A DNA stretch of 64,000 nt from Bacillota bacterium (GTDB lineage Bacteria > Bacillota > Desulfotomaculia > Desulfotomaculales > VENG01): assembly GCA_009711705.1 (NCBI GenBank), contig VENG01000008.1, forward strand, positions 163,535-227,534. The letters run 5' to 3'. How positions within the stretch are numbered: position 1 is the stretch's first letter; every line of letters begins with the position of its first letter. A program made the position numbers and the translations under genes. Positions 8,322-17,875 of this stretch are shown here, piece after piece. Under the pieces are notes generated by a model, which saw only the letters and a program-made list of their open reading frames with translations, did not search any database and had not been told where the DNA came from.

Positions 8322-8510
8322 GTGGGCACGAAAAATTTGAAGGGGCAATGTCCGCGGTGTGGGAGTAGCAGGGTGTTTCAAATGTGGAAAGGTGTTACTT
8401 TTTTAGTGGGTCCCAGTGCCGGGACTCTGGTTTGGTCGTTGCTGGAAAGAAATGGCTGGCAGTGTCGTGATTGTAATAAAGTAATATGTCAACATTATAT
8501 GTGCGGTTGA
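8322..8510 (+). CDS. Small zinc-ribbon protein
   Basis: A 62-residue protein with CPRCGSSRVF near the N-terminus and CRDCNKVIC near the C-terminus, enough to bind one zinc ion as a zinc ribbon. A hydrophobic segment lies between. GTG 8322 follows an AAAAGGGGGG site. Function is unknown. It stands alone between the superoxide dismutase gene and the nif leader. Confidence 0.6.
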   Translation: MGTKNLKGQCPRCGSSRVFQMWKGVTFLVGPSAGTLVWSLLERNGWQCRDCNKVICQHYMCG

Positions 8511-8613
8511 ATCTAGGCTAGAGGCCGGTCATTTACTAGTATAAGGAATTCTTTAAGAGTAATTATAGCACTTATAAAAGTGCCAATTCTAAATTTGATA
8601 AAAATAAAGCACA

Positions 8614-8662
8614 TGGGGCAAAATCAGACGAAAGAATAATGTGTCTTAAATTATTTGCCCCA
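8614..8662. terminator. Inverted repeat downstream of the zinc-ribbon gene
   Basis: TGGGGCAAA at 8614-8622 pairs with TTTGCCCCA at 8654-8662 around a 31-base loop. It may end the zinc-ribbon transcript before the nif promoter. The rest of 8511-8690 shows nothing clear. Confidence 0.4.
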
Positions 8663-8690
8663 AATAGATCATTTTGACCGGTAATGGTCC

Positions 8691-8719
8691 TTGCTATCTT
8701 TGGAGCCTGAGTTTATAAT
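8691..8719 (+). promoter_or_regulatory. Sigma-A type promoter of the nif operon
   Basis: A -35 element TTGCTA (8691-8696) and a -10 element TATAAT (8714-8719) are separated by 17 bases. The same TTGC-N17-TATAAT form precedes most other ANTAR-type leaders in the window. No sigma-54 type -24/-12 site was noticed. Confidence 0.65.
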
Positions 8720-8746
8720 TATACCAACATAAGCAATATAAACAAG

Positions 8747-8814
8747 GTGCTCGCTGATGAGTGCAAAATTAGGCAAAGAAGCCCGTTGAGAGGATACCTC
8801 ACAACGGGCTTTTC
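8747..8814 (+). promoter_or_regulatory. ANTAR-type attenuator nifH-a (first of two)
   Basis: Stem 1 is GTGCTC/GAGTGC with loop GCTGAT (8747-8764). Seven bases later stem 2 is GGC/GCC with loop AAAGAA (8772-8783). The GCC of stem 2 is the first part of a terminator stem GCCCGTTG (8781-8788) with CAACGGGC (8802-8809), followed by T. Binding of an ANTAR protein to the two hexaloop stems would block the terminator. A palindromic hairpin with an 11-bp stem (8875-8902) lies between this leader and the second one. Confidence 0.65.
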
Positions 8815-8874
8815 GGTTTTGAGGCAAAAATTAGTTAATAAGGTACGTTGTAGTACCAGCGGGTATTAAGGCGA

Positions 8875-8902
8875 GGGCGCCGGTATGTATTTACCGGCGC
8901 CC
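8875..8902 (+). other. Strong hairpin between the two nif attenuators
   Basis: GGGCGCCGGTA pairs perfectly with TACCGGCGCCC around a 6-base loop. There is no T-tract after it, so it is more likely a transcript-stabilising or spacer hairpin, or a protein-binding palindrome, than a terminator. Confidence 0.5.
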
Positions 8903-8941
8903 GACCATTTTACGGGGGATTACCTGGTTCTCCACGCTTAA

Positions 8942-9014
8942 TTACACTGCGGTGAAAAATGCTGGCATTGAGGCCGTTACAGCCCTTCTAGGGCTAGAAC
9001 AGGTCTCTTTTTTT
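8942..9014 (+). promoter_or_regulatory. ANTAR-type attenuator nifH-b (second of two)
   Basis: Stem 1 is TTAC/GTGA with loop ACTGCG (8942-8955), with one G-U pair. Stem 2 is GGC/GCC with loop ATTGAG (8964-8975). The terminator runs from GAGGCCGTT (8970-8978) to AACAGGTCTC (8998-9007), with an inner GCCC/GGGC hairpin, and ends in seven T (9008-9014). Both loops have A at position 1 and G at position 4. The nifH ribosome-binding site follows at about 9030. Confidence 0.7.
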
Positions 9015-9018
9015 ATGA

Positions 9019-9873
<855 letters not shown>

Positions 9874-9904
9874 CCTAAAACATTATTTTGAGGAGTGATT
9901 ACTA

Positions 9905-10234
9905 ATGTTAATGATTAGAGCCATTGTACGGCCTGAAAGAACTAACCATATCATGGCCGAACTGAACAGCGCCGGGTTTCCCGCGGTAACCAGGATTGAC
10001 GTGGTGGGCCGCGGTAAACAGCGGGGTGTGAAAGTGGGCGAAGTGGTTTACGACGAGATACCCAAGGATATGTTGATACTGGTGGTACAGGAAGAGAAGG
10101 ACAAGGAAGACGTGATCAGCATCATTTCCAAATATGCCAAGACCGGTGAAAAAGGCGCCTTCGGTGACGGCAAAATTTTTGTTACTCCGGTGGAAGAGGC
10201 CTACACAATCAGCAGCGGTACCAAGGGGCTGTAG
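9905..10234 (+). CDS. nifI1: PII-family nitrogenase regulator NifI1
   Basis: A 109-residue PII-like protein. It has the core beta strand IRAIVRPERTNHIMAEL, a T-loop region with GKQRGVKVGEVVYDEIPKDML, and the ending GDGKIFVTPVEEA. NifI1 acts with NifI2 as a complex that binds and inhibits NifDK when fixed nitrogen is abundant, as shown for methanogens; the same place between nifH and nifD is used here. The ATG follows GAGGAGTG. The next gene starts 36 bases downstream. Confidence 0.95.
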   Translation: MLMIRAIVRPERTNHIMAELNSAGFPAVTRIDVVGRGKQRGVKVGEVVYDEIPKDMLILVVQEEKDKEDVISIISKYAKTGEKGAFGDGKIFVTPVEEAYTISSGTKGL

Positions 10235-10270
10235 AGGAATCCCCTAATGACGGTCGAAAGGAGGACTACC

Positions 10271-10651
10271 ATGAAAGAGATAATTGCTATTATCCGGATG
10301 AACAAAGTTAACACCACTAAAAAGGCTCTGGCCGATATCGGGATATGTGGTCTTCACGCCATGAAAGTGAAGGGCCGGGGCAAGATTCACGTGGATCTGT
10401 CGATTTTGGATCAGATTGGCGACTCCGAGGAACTAGCCGGTATTGTAAATGAAAGCCTGGATAAGGGCAGCCGGTTGATACCCAAGCGTATGCTCACCAT
10501 TTTGGTCCTGGACAACGAAATTGATAAAGTTGTTAATACCATCATCAGCGTAAATAAGGAAGGTAACAAAGGTGACGGCAAGATATTCATCTGCCCCGTT
10601 TCGGACGCCGCCCGGGTAAGGACCGGCGAGCGGGGCGAGGCGGCGGTTTAA
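10271..10651 (+). CDS. nifI2: PII-family nitrogenase regulator NifI2
   Basis: A 126-residue PII-like protein with a T-loop longer than in NifI1, containing KVKGRGKIHVDL, and the ending GDGKIFICPVSDAARVRTGERGE. NifI2 is the partner of NifI1 in post-translational switching of nitrogenase activity by 2-oxoglutarate and ATP or ADP. ATG 10271 is preferred over the longer frame because GAAAGGAGG lies just upstream. It is followed by a 112-base gap with short repeats before nifD. Confidence 0.95.
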   Translation: MKEIIAIIRMNKVNTTKKALADIGICGLHAMKVKGRGKIHVDLSILDQIGDSEELAGIVNESLDKGSRLIPKRMLTILVLDNEIDKVVNTIISVNKEGNKGDGKIFICPVSDAARVRTGERGEAAV

Positions 10652-10652
10652 G

Positions 10653-10733
10653 GAAAGGGGACACACCTGCTGAAGCTTGGGTATTCCTTTAGAGGCAGGA
10701 ATGTCCCCGATTTGAGAAAGGGGACACACCTGC
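10653..10733 (+). repeat. Short direct and inverted repeats between nifI2 and nifD
   Basis: GAAAGGGGACACACCTGC occurs at 10653-10670 and again at 10716-10733. The first copy also forms a stem with TGTCCCC at 10702-10708, with inner CCTGC/GGCAGG pairing. This may be an RNA processing or stability element that sets the ratio of nifHI1I2 to nifDK transcripts. The nifD ribosome-binding site AAAAGGAGG follows. Confidence 0.55.
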
Positions 10734-10763
10734 CCCAATTGACGATAAAAGGAGGCGGTTAAT

Positions 10764-12401
10764 TTGGCTATCAACGAAAAGATGATTGAGGAGATTCTTA
10801 ATAAGTACCCTGCCAAGGTGAAGCGTAACCGTAAAAAACACATTGTGATCAGGGACTCCGCTCAGGAGAACCAGGAAATAGAAGCCAATACCCGGACCAT
10901 ACCGGGGGTAGTCACTAATCGCGGTTGCGCCTTTGCCGGTTGTAAAGGTGTGGTGCTGGGCCCACTCAAGGACATGGTGCACATTGTGCACGGTCCCGTT
11001 GGATGTGGCTACTATAGCTGGCTAACCAGGCGTAATAAAGCCCGGGCGGAAGACCCGGAAAAAAACTTTTTGGCTTACTGTGTATCCACCGACATGCAGG
11101 AAAGCGACATCGTCTTCGGCGGTGAAAAGAAACTGACCCGTATGATCGATGAGGTGGTGAAAATACTCAAGCCCAATGCTATTACCATTTCCGCCACTTG
11201 CCCGGTGGGTCTCATCGGTGATGACATCCAGGCGGTGGCCAGGGCGGCCCAGGCCAAGCATGACGTAAACATTACGGCATACAGCTGCGAGGGATATAAA
11301 GGGGTCAGTCAATCCGCCGGCCACCACATAGCCAATAACGGCCTGATGGAAAAAATCATCGGTGAGGGTGACTTGGAGGAGCCGCCCAGCAAGTATACCA
11401 TCAATATCTTGGGCGAGTATAATATCGGCGGTGACAGCTGGGAAGTTGAACGGGTTTTGAACGACATTGGTTACGAGGTTCAGGTGGTAATGACCGGAAA
11501 CGGCTCTTATGAGAAACTCAAGAATGCCCACGTGGCGCAGCTGAACTTGGTGCAGTGTCACCGGTCCATTAACTATATCGCCGACATGCTGGAAACAAAA
11601 TACGGCACTCCCTGGTTGAAAGTGAACTTTATCGGTATCCGAGCTACCATCGAGTCGCTGCGCAACATGGCTCTGTACTTCGGTGACGAGGCTCTAATTA
11701 AGCGCACTGAGGAAGTCATTGAAAGGGAACTGGCTGAAATCGAGCCACAGTTGGAACCTTATAAGAAAATTTGCTTGGATAAAACTGCTTTTTGCTTTGT
11801 AGGAGGTTCCCGCGGTCACCATTACCAGGGCCTGTACGAGGAACTGGGTATAACCACTGTATTGGCGGGCTACGAGTTTGCCCACCGGGACGATTACGAG
11901 GGTCGGGACGTTCTGTCGAACTTAAAGACCGACGCGGACAGTAAAAATATTCCCGATCTACATGTTACCCCGGATGAGGGGCGCTACCGGTTGAAAATAC
12001 CTGTGGAAAGAATGGAAGAATTGAAGAAAATAATCCCTTTAAATGATTACAAGGGTATGATTAATGAAATGGTGGACGGCAGCATAGTGGTAGACGACCT
12101 GAATCACTATGAAACCGACGAGTTTATCAAGGTCCTAAAACCCGATCTCTTCTCTTCGGGGATCAAGGATAAGTATATCCCTCAGAAGATGGGCGTTCCC
12201 ACCAAGCAGCTGCATAACTACGATTACAGCGGGCCATATGCGGGCTTTCGCGGCGCCATAAACTTTGCCCGGGACGTGGCTATGGGATTCAGTACTCCCA
12301 CTTGGAATTTCATTGCGCCGCCATGGAAGGATAACCCGCTTTTAGAGGGCAGCATCGAGCAATGCTCGGATGATACATGCGTTAAGGAGGTAGGAGTATA
12401 A
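10764..12401 (+). CDS. nifD: Nitrogenase molybdenum-iron protein alpha chain NifD
   Basis: A 545-residue alpha subunit of Mo-type dinitrogenase. P-cluster ligand regions are RGCAFAGCKGVV, GPVGCGYYSW and SATCPVGLIGDD. The FeMo-cofactor ligands are the Cys in LVQCHRSINY and the His in KQLHNYDYSGPYAGF. The substrate-pocket Gln and His lie in GVSQSAGHHI. The start is TTG 10764, after AAAAGGAGG. No delta subunit gene (VnfG or AnfG) is present, which supports a Mo enzyme. nifK follows immediately. Confidence 0.97.
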   Translation: MAINEKMIEEILNKYPAKVKRNRKKHIVIRDSAQENQEIEANTRTIPGVVTNRGCAFAGCKGVVLGPLKDMVHIVHGPVGCGYYSWLTRRNKARAEDPEKNFLAYCVSTDMQESDIVFGGEKKLTRMIDEVVKILKPNAITISATCPVGLIGDDIQAVARAAQAKHDVNITAYSCEGYKGVSQSAGHHIANNGLMEKIIGEGDLEEPPSKYTINILGEYNIGGDSWEVERVLNDIGYEVQVVMTGNGSYEKLKNAHVAQLNLVQCHRSINYIADMLETKYGTPWLKVNFIGIRATIESLRNMALYFGDEALIKRTEEVIERELAEIEPQLEPYKKICLDKTAFCFVGGSRGHHYQGLYEELGITTVLAGYEFAHRDDYEGRDVLSNLKTDADSKNIPDLHVTPDEGRYRLKIPVERMEELKKIIPLNDYKGMINEMVDGSIVVDDLNHYETDEFIKVLKPDLFSSGIKDKYIPQKMGVPTKQLHNYDYSGPYAGFRGAINFARDVAMGFSTPTWNFIAPPWKDNPLLEGSIEQCSDDTCVKEVGV

Positions 12402-13784
12402 ATGTTGGATTGTACGCCTAAGGAGATAATTAAACGCAGCGGCGGGATGATCAACCCCGCTAAGACTTGCCAGCCCATAGGGGCTATGTACGCCGCCCTG
12501 GGCATCCATAATTGCCTGCCTCACAGCCATGGTTCCCAGGGTTGCTGTGCCTATCACCGTTCACATCTGACCAGGCATTTCCGGGAACCGGTGATGGCCA
12601 CCAGCAGTTCTTTTACCGAGGGTGCCTCGGTGTTTGGGGGTGGCGGCAATCTGAAAACTGCCATCAAGAATGTGTTTTCTATTTATAATCCCGATGTTAT
12701 GGCGGTGCACACCACTTGCCTGTCTGAGACCATCGGGGACGATCTGCCTTCCATCATAAAGGGGGCCGAGGTTCCCGAAGGCAAACTGGTAATCCATGCC
12801 AGCACGCCCAGCTACCAGGGCTCGCATATTACCGGCTTCTCCAACATGGTCAAGGGTATGGTTACCTATCTGGCAAAGGCAACAAGGGACGAGAAAAAGG
12901 AGCAGGTGAACATTATCCCCGGTTTTGTAAATCCCGGGGACATGCGGGAAATAAAGCGTTTGGCGGGCGAGTTGGGTGTCAGGTTGATCATGTTCCCGGA
13001 TACTTCGGGTGTACTGGACTCTCCCATGACCGGCAAGTTTAACATGTTCCCCGTCGGTGGCGCTAAAGTGGAGGATATCCGTGACTCGGGCAACTCCAAA
13101 CTTACCATTGCCCTGGGTTATTACGCTTCCAGCGATAGTGCCCACCTGTTGGAACGAAATTGCCAGGTGCCGGCTATTACTCTCAAAACACCTATTGGCA
13201 TCAAGGCTACCGATGACTTTTTGATGACGCTACGAAGTAAGTTTGTGCAGGAGATACCTAACCAACTGGAAGAGGAACGCGGCCAGCTGGTGGACGTGAT
13301 TACCGACAATCACCACCACTTTTACGGTAAAAAAGTAGCCCTGTTCGGTGACCCTGATATTCTTACCGGGCTGACGGAGTTTATTTTAAGTCTGGGCATG
13401 CAGCCTGTGCATGTACTTACCGGTACCCCCGCCGGCACTCTAACCGGCTCGGGTATATTTGAAAAGGAAATTAAGGAAATGCTGGCGGCGGCCGGCCATG
13501 AGGGCCGGGTGAAAGCAGCGGGTGACTTGTTCGAACTGCATCAGTGGATCAAGAACGAACCCGTAGACCTTTTAATGGGTAACACCTACGGCAAGTACAT
13601 TGCCCGGGCGGAGGACCTGCCCTTTGTGCGGGTAGGATTTCCCATCCTGGATCGGGGCGTTCATTCCTATCTGCCTATCGTGGGTTACCGCGGCGCCATG
13701 CGGCTGGTGGAGATGATCAGTGACACGCTGCTGGACCGGCAGGACCGCGATGCAGCTGATGAAGATCTCGAACTGGTTATGTGA
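12402..13784 (+). CDS. nifK: Nitrogenase molybdenum-iron protein beta chain NifK
   Basis: A 460-residue beta subunit, of the shorter clostridial type. P-cluster cysteines lie in AKTCQPIGAM, SQGCCAYHRSH and TTCLSETIGDD. It pairs with NifD to form the alpha2beta2 enzyme. The ATG lies directly after the nifD stop and a GGAGG sequence at the end of nifD provides the ribosome-binding site, so the two genes are translationally coupled. Confidence 0.97.
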   Translation: MLDCTPKEIIKRSGGMINPAKTCQPIGAMYAALGIHNCLPHSHGSQGCCAYHRSHLTRHFREPVMATSSSFTEGASVFGGGGNLKTAIKNVFSIYNPDVMAVHTTCLSETIGDDLPSIIKGAEVPEGKLVIHASTPSYQGSHITGFSNMVKGMVTYLAKATRDEKKEQVNIIPGFVNPGDMREIKRLAGELGVRLIMFPDTSGVLDSPMTGKFNMFPVGGAKVEDIRDSGNSKLTIALGYYASSDSAHLLERNCQVPAITLKTPIGIKATDDFLMTLRSKFVQEIPNQLEEERGQLVDVITDNHHHFYGKKVALFGDPDILTGLTEFILSLGMQPVHVLTGTPAGTLTGSGIFEKEIKEMLAAAGHEGRVKAAGDLFELHQWIKNEPVDLLMGNTYGKYIARAEDLPFVRVGFPILDRGVHSYLPIVGYRGAMRLVEMISDTLLDRQDRDAADEDLELVM

Positions 13785-13812
13785 GGATTTTTTTAGGAGA
13801 GATGTGATAAAT

Positions 13813-15228
13813 GTGTCCACGGCTGTACCGAATGACAATTTGATAATGGAAAGGCAATCCTCCATCCAGGTTAAGGGAGGACAAAGGAAAAACCAGCTCA
13901 AATGCGATGTTGAAAGCATCGCGGGGTGTGTCAGCCAGCGGGCCTGTGTATATTGCGGGGCCAGGGTGGTGCTGAACCCGGTTACCGACGCCATTCACCT
14001 GGTACACGGCCCTATTGGCTGCGCCAGTTATACCTGGGACATCCGGGGCAGCCTGAGTAGCGGTTCTGAGTTGTACCGTAACAGCTTTTGCACCGATCTA
14101 AAGGAGAACGACATTATCTTCGGCGGTGAAAAGAAACTGGCCCGGGCCATCGACGAATTGGTAGAAAAGTATGAGTCGGAATTAGTATTTGTATATTCCA
14201 CCTGCGTGGTGGGGGTAATCGGTGACGACCTGGAGGCGGTCTGTAAAACGGCGGCCCACAAGCACGGCATCCAGGTACTCCCGGTCCAATCCAGCGGGTT
14301 TATCGGCAACAAATCGGCGGGTTACCGGGCGGCCTGTGATGCGCTGCTTCGCCTCATTGAGCCGCCGGGAGGCGCGCGCCCGATTAATAGCAGGCGGCCG
14401 GTGAAAAGCGTCAATTACTTGGGGGACTTTAACTTGGCCGGGGAAGCCTGGATTATTAAAGATTATTTAAAGCGCATCGGTGTGGAAGTTAACGTGGTGT
14501 TTACCGGCGACAGCAATTACCGGGACCTTAAAAAGGCCCCTGAGGCCTCGCTGAATATCATGCAGTGTGCCGGTTCCATGTCCTATATGGCCCGGCGTAT
14601 GGAGGAACTGTACAGCATACCCTCCTTGCAGATCTCCTTTTTGGGGCTGGAGGACACTGCGGCGTCACTGTGCAAAATAGCAGATTTCTTCGGTGAGCCG
14701 GAAATGATGCGCCGGGCAAAGGAATTGATCAAGGAGGAAACTATCGCTGTACAGCCGGAGATGGAGCGTTATCATGAAAAGCTGGCAGGTAAAAAAGCTG
14801 CTATTTACGTAGGTGGTGGATTCAAAGCCATTTCGTTAATTAAGCAGTTTAGGGAAATCGGTATCAACGTAGTAATGGTAGGAACCCAAACCGGCCAGGA
14901 AGAGGAATACCAGACGCTGCATGACATCTCTGACGATGGTACGGTGATCCTGGACGACGCTAACCCCTCCGAATTGGAGCGGTTCATGACCGAAAAGGGT
15001 GCTCACCTTTTGGTGGGTGGTGTTAAAGAAAGGCCTCTGGCTTATAAGTTGGGAGTAGCCTTTATTGACCATAACCATGACCGTAAGCACCCGCTAAGCG
15101 GTTACGTAGGAGCGGTGAACTTTGCCCGGGAGGTATATTCTACGGTGTGTTCACCGGTTTGGAAATACGCCAGGGAAACGGGGGGTGGACTGTATGCCGC
15201 GGAAAACAGCGAACTACCGGAACGTTAA
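13813..15228 (+). CDS. nifE: Nitrogenase cofactor scaffold NifE
   Basis: A protein of about 471 residues homologous to NifD. It carries RACVYCGARVVLNPV, GPIGCASYTWD and STCVVGVIGDD, and ends in the ASGYVGAVNFA-type motif (seen as LSGYVGAVNFA). NifE with NifN is the scaffold on which the NifB cofactor is matured to FeMo-co. The start is uncertain: GTG 13813 follows an AGGAGA site at 12 bases and GTG 13804 at 3 bases; the frame extending into nifK was rejected. It overlaps nifN by 35 bases. Confidence 0.93.
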   Translation: MSTAVPNDNLIMERQSSIQVKGGQRKNQLKCDVESIAGCVSQRACVYCGARVVLNPVTDAIHLVHGPIGCASYTWDIRGSLSSGSELYRNSFCTDLKENDIIFGGEKKLARAIDELVEKYESELVFVYSTCVVGVIGDDLEAVCKTAAHKHGIQVLPVQSSGFIGNKSAGYRAACDALLRLIEPPGGARPINSRRPVKSVNYLGDFNLAGEAWIIKDYLKRIGVEVNVVFTGDSNYRDLKKAPEASLNIMQCAGSMSYMARRMEELYSIPSLQISFLGLEDTAASLCKIADFFGEPEMMRRAKELIKEETIAVQPEMERYHEKLAGKKAAIYVGGGFKAISLIKQFREIGINVVMVGTQTGQEEEYQTLHDISDDGTVILDDANPSELERFMTEKGAHLLVGGVKERPLAYKLGVAFIDHNHDRKHPLSGYVGAVNFAREVYSTVCSPVWKYARETGGGLYAAENSELPER

Positions 15229-16594
15229 CGAGAACCCTTGCAACATGTGCATGCCTATGGGCGGGATACTGCCCTTCAAGGGGATCGAGGAGGCCATGGT
15301 CATCATCCATGGTTCCCAGGGCTGCAGCACGTACATGCGGCGACATATTGCCGAACATTTTAATGAGCCCATCGATGTGGGGTCTTCCTCTCTGAACGAA
15401 AAGGGTACTATATACGGCGGTTCACAAAACCTGTTTCAGGCCCTGGATAATATCCGCAAGGTATATAACCCGCGGTTGATAGGAATCCTCACCTCCTGTC
15501 TGGCGGAAACCATCGGCGAGGATGTGGAGGGTATGGCCCGGGACTACCGGAAAAAACAGGGTCTGGATAATTTCCCTCTGGTGGGTGTTCCCACCCCCGG
15601 TTACGGGGGTACCCACAGTGAGGGCTATTGGCTGGCGCTGAAAAAGATGGTTGCTGCGCTGGCCCGGCCCACGGAAAAACACGGCGGGATCAACGTTATT
15701 GTGCCTAACCTGAGCCCCGCCGATATGAGGGAAATAAAGCGTATCCTTGAACTAATGGATGTTAAATATAAACTTCTGCCTGATATTTCAGAAACCCTGG
15801 ACCGGCCTATTGCCCGGCCATATACCAAGATTCCCCCCGGCGGCACGCGGGTGGAGGCCATACGGTGCATGCCGGGGGCCGTGGCTACCATCCAATTCGG
15901 CATTACGGTAGAGGATAATGTCTCGCCGGGCCACTACCTGCAATCAGAGTTCGGGGTGCCTCTCTATAACCTGCCCGTGCCCATGGGCGTGGAGGCTACC
16001 GATATGTTTGTTGGCTTGCTGGCGGAAATAACCGGCGGCAGTGTGCCCGGGGTGCTGAAACTGGAGAGAGGACGGTTATTGGACTGCATGGTGGATTCTC
16101 ACAAGTACAATGCCCAGGGACGGGGAGCCGTGTTTGGTGATCCTGAACTGGTTTGCGCTGTGGTGCGGACTTGTGCGGAAAACGGACTCTACCCGGCGGT
16201 AGTGGCCACCGGTAGTGGGAACTCCGGGATGAAAGAACTATTGGATCCTCTACTGGCAGAATGCGGACAAAATGTAGATTATTTAGATGAAACCGACTTT
16301 ATGCGAGTGAGAACATCGTGCCGGGAAAACGGGGTAAATATGGCCATTGGTCATTCCGACGGAAAATTTCTGACTGAAAGTGAAGGCATACCCCTGGTCA
16401 GAATGGGCTTTCCTATCCATGACCGGGTGGGCGGCCAACGTCTTTTATCGGTGGGGTATACCGGTACCACCAACTTTCTGGACCGGGTCACCAACACTTT
16501 ATTGGAACATAAACATAAAAACTATCGCGCCACCATGTACCGTGAATTTTACCGGGAGGCCGGGGTTAAGAAAAGGGGATGTGAAATACGGTGA
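15194..16594 (+). CDS. nifN: Nitrogenase cofactor scaffold NifN
   Basis: A 466-residue protein homologous to NifK. Conserved parts seen are NPCNMCMPMGGI, GSQGCSTYMRRH and TSCLAETIGEDV. It forms the NifEN scaffold with NifE. ATG 15194 lies inside the end of nifE, after a GGGGGGTGG sequence; GTG 15185 is an alternative. The stop overlaps the nifB GTG start by 4 bases (GTGA). Confidence 0.93.
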   Translation: MPRKTANYRNVNENPCNMCMPMGGILPFKGIEEAMVIIHGSQGCSTYMRRHIAEHFNEPIDVGSSSLNEKGTIYGGSQNLFQALDNIRKVYNPRLIGILTSCLAETIGEDVEGMARDYRKKQGLDNFPLVGVPTPGYGGTHSEGYWLALKKMVAALARPTEKHGGINVIVPNLSPADMREIKRILELMDVKYKLLPDISETLDRPIARPYTKIPPGGTRVEAIRCMPGAVATIQFGITVEDNVSPGHYLQSEFGVPLYNLPVPMGVEATDMFVGLLAEITGGSVPGVLKLERGRLLDCMVDSHKYNAQGRGAVFGDPELVCAVVRTCAENGLYPAVVATGSGNSGMKELLDPLLAECGQNVDYLDETDFMRVRTSCRENGVNMAIGHSDGKFLTESEGIPLVRMGFPIHDRVGGQRLLSVGYTGTTNFLDRVTNTLLEHKHKNYRATMYREFYREAGVKKRGCEIR

Positions 16595-17532
16595 CCTGTG
16601 GCTGTGCAAGAAACACTCAAACGGATCGGGTGAAGGCCGCCACCTTCGAGATGACCGGACGGCACCCTTGTTACTCATACGATGCTCATCACAAACACGC
16701 CCGGATGCACCTGCCGGTGGCGCCCCGGTGCAATATTAGCTGCAATTATTGCAACCGCAAGTTTGATTGCGTGAATGAAAGCAGACCCGGTGTAACCAGC
16801 GAGGTTTTAACTCCGGAGGCGGCCAGGGATAAATTCCTGCGGGTGCGGAATAAGGTGCCCAACCTTAGCGTAGTGGGTATCGCCGGGCCGGGGGATGCTC
16901 TGGCCAACTGGGGCAGTACCAGGAGAAGCATTGAACTAATTAAGGAAGCCGACCCGGAAGTAATTTTTTGCCTCTCAACCAACGGTCTGGTGCTGCCGGA
17001 CTATGCTCGGGAGATAGTGGAACTAGGTATAAAGCACGTAACCGTTACCGTCAACAGCCTTGATACCGTCACCGGGTCCCGTATATACAGGCATGTTAAC
17101 TACCGGGGCAAAGTATACCGAGGGGCGGCAGGGGCGGAAATACTGCTGCGCAACCAGCAAAAGGGCATCAAGTACTTATCCCGAAACGGGGTACTGGTGA
17201 AAGTGAACATTGTGATGGTCAAAGGTGTTAATGATGAACGAATCCCGAAAGTGGTACGGCGGGTAAAGGAACTGGGCGCGTTTATTACCAACATCATGCC
17301 GCTGGTTCCCGCCCCGGGTAGTGTATTCCAGGACTACCCCCCCACCGACGCCGTGGAATTAGATTTTATGCGTGACCACTGCGGCCAAGATATGCGGCAA
17401 ATGCGCCACTGCAAACAATGCCGGGCCGATGCCATCGGCCTGTTGAGCGATGACCGGTCCCTGGAGTTCAGTACTGCCGAAAAGCAAAATGATGAAAATT
17501 ACCACGGTCTTATTAAACAATCAATGGGATAA
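16591..17532 (+). CDS. nifB: Radical SAM FeMo-cofactor biosynthesis protein NifB
   Basis: A 313-residue radical SAM enzyme that makes the 8Fe-9S-C NifB cofactor. The SAM-cluster motif CNISCNYCNRKFDC lies near residue 48, preceded by HARMHLPVAPRC. Further marks are GIAGPGDALAN and, near the C-terminus, HCKQCRADAIGLL. It lacks the NifX-like C-terminal domain found in proteobacterial NifB and so is of the short type seen in clostridia and methanogens. The start is GTG 16591, overlapping the nifN stop. Confidence 0.95.
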   Translation: MTCGCARNTQTDRVKAATFEMTGRHPCYSYDAHHKHARMHLPVAPRCNISCNYCNRKFDCVNESRPGVTSEVLTPEAARDKFLRVRNKVPNLSVVGIAGPGDALANWGSTRRSIELIKEADPEVIFCLSTNGLVLPDYAREIVELGIKHVTVTVNSLDTVTGSRIYRHVNYRGKVYRGAAGAEILLRNQQKGIKYLSRNGVLVKVNIVMVKGVNDERIPKVVRRVKELGAFITNIMPLVPAPGSVFQDYPPTDAVELDFMRDHCGQDMRQMRHCKQCRADAIGLLSDDRSLEFSTAEKQNDENYHGLIKQSMG

Positions 17533-17546
17533 AGGGAGGCCATTAA

Positions 17547-17858
17547 ATGAATAAACCCAAACATCATATATTAGTCTGTACCAGCATAAGGCCCACCGGC
17601 CAGTCCAAGGGCCTGTGTCACGGCAAATCCTCAGTGGAAATACTGTCCGCTTTTCTGGAGGAAATTGAGGATCAGGGGTTGTCCGGGGAAATTTTTATTT
17701 CCAATACCGGCTGCCTTGGCTTATGTGAACAGGGTCCAGTGGTAGTAGTTTACCCGGATAATGTTTGGTATGGAGGCGTATCTCCCGGTGACGCGGAGGA
17801 GATTATGGAGGAGCACATTCTGGGCGGCAATGTGGTGGAGCGTCTGCTTATAAAGTAG
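17547..17858 (+). CDS. Thioredoxin-fold 2Fe-2S ferredoxin
   Basis: A 103-residue protein with the cysteine pattern of the Shethna-type 2Fe-2S ferredoxins: Cys in LVCTSIRPTG, Cys in GLCHGKSS, then two in NTGCLGLCEQGP. The GPVVVVYPDNVWYGGVSP segment is typical of the family. Such ferredoxins are common in nif clusters and may donate electrons to nitrogenase or protect it. ATG 17547 follows AAAGGGAGG. It lies between nifB and the AnfO-like gene in the same operon. Confidence 0.85.
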   Translation: MNKPKHHILVCTSIRPTGQSKGLCHGKSSVEILSAFLEEIEDQGLSGEIFISNTGCLGLCEQGPVVVVYPDNVWYGGVSPGDAEEIMEEHILGGNVVERLLIK

Positions 17859-17875
17859 CGAAAGGAGGATTTCCC

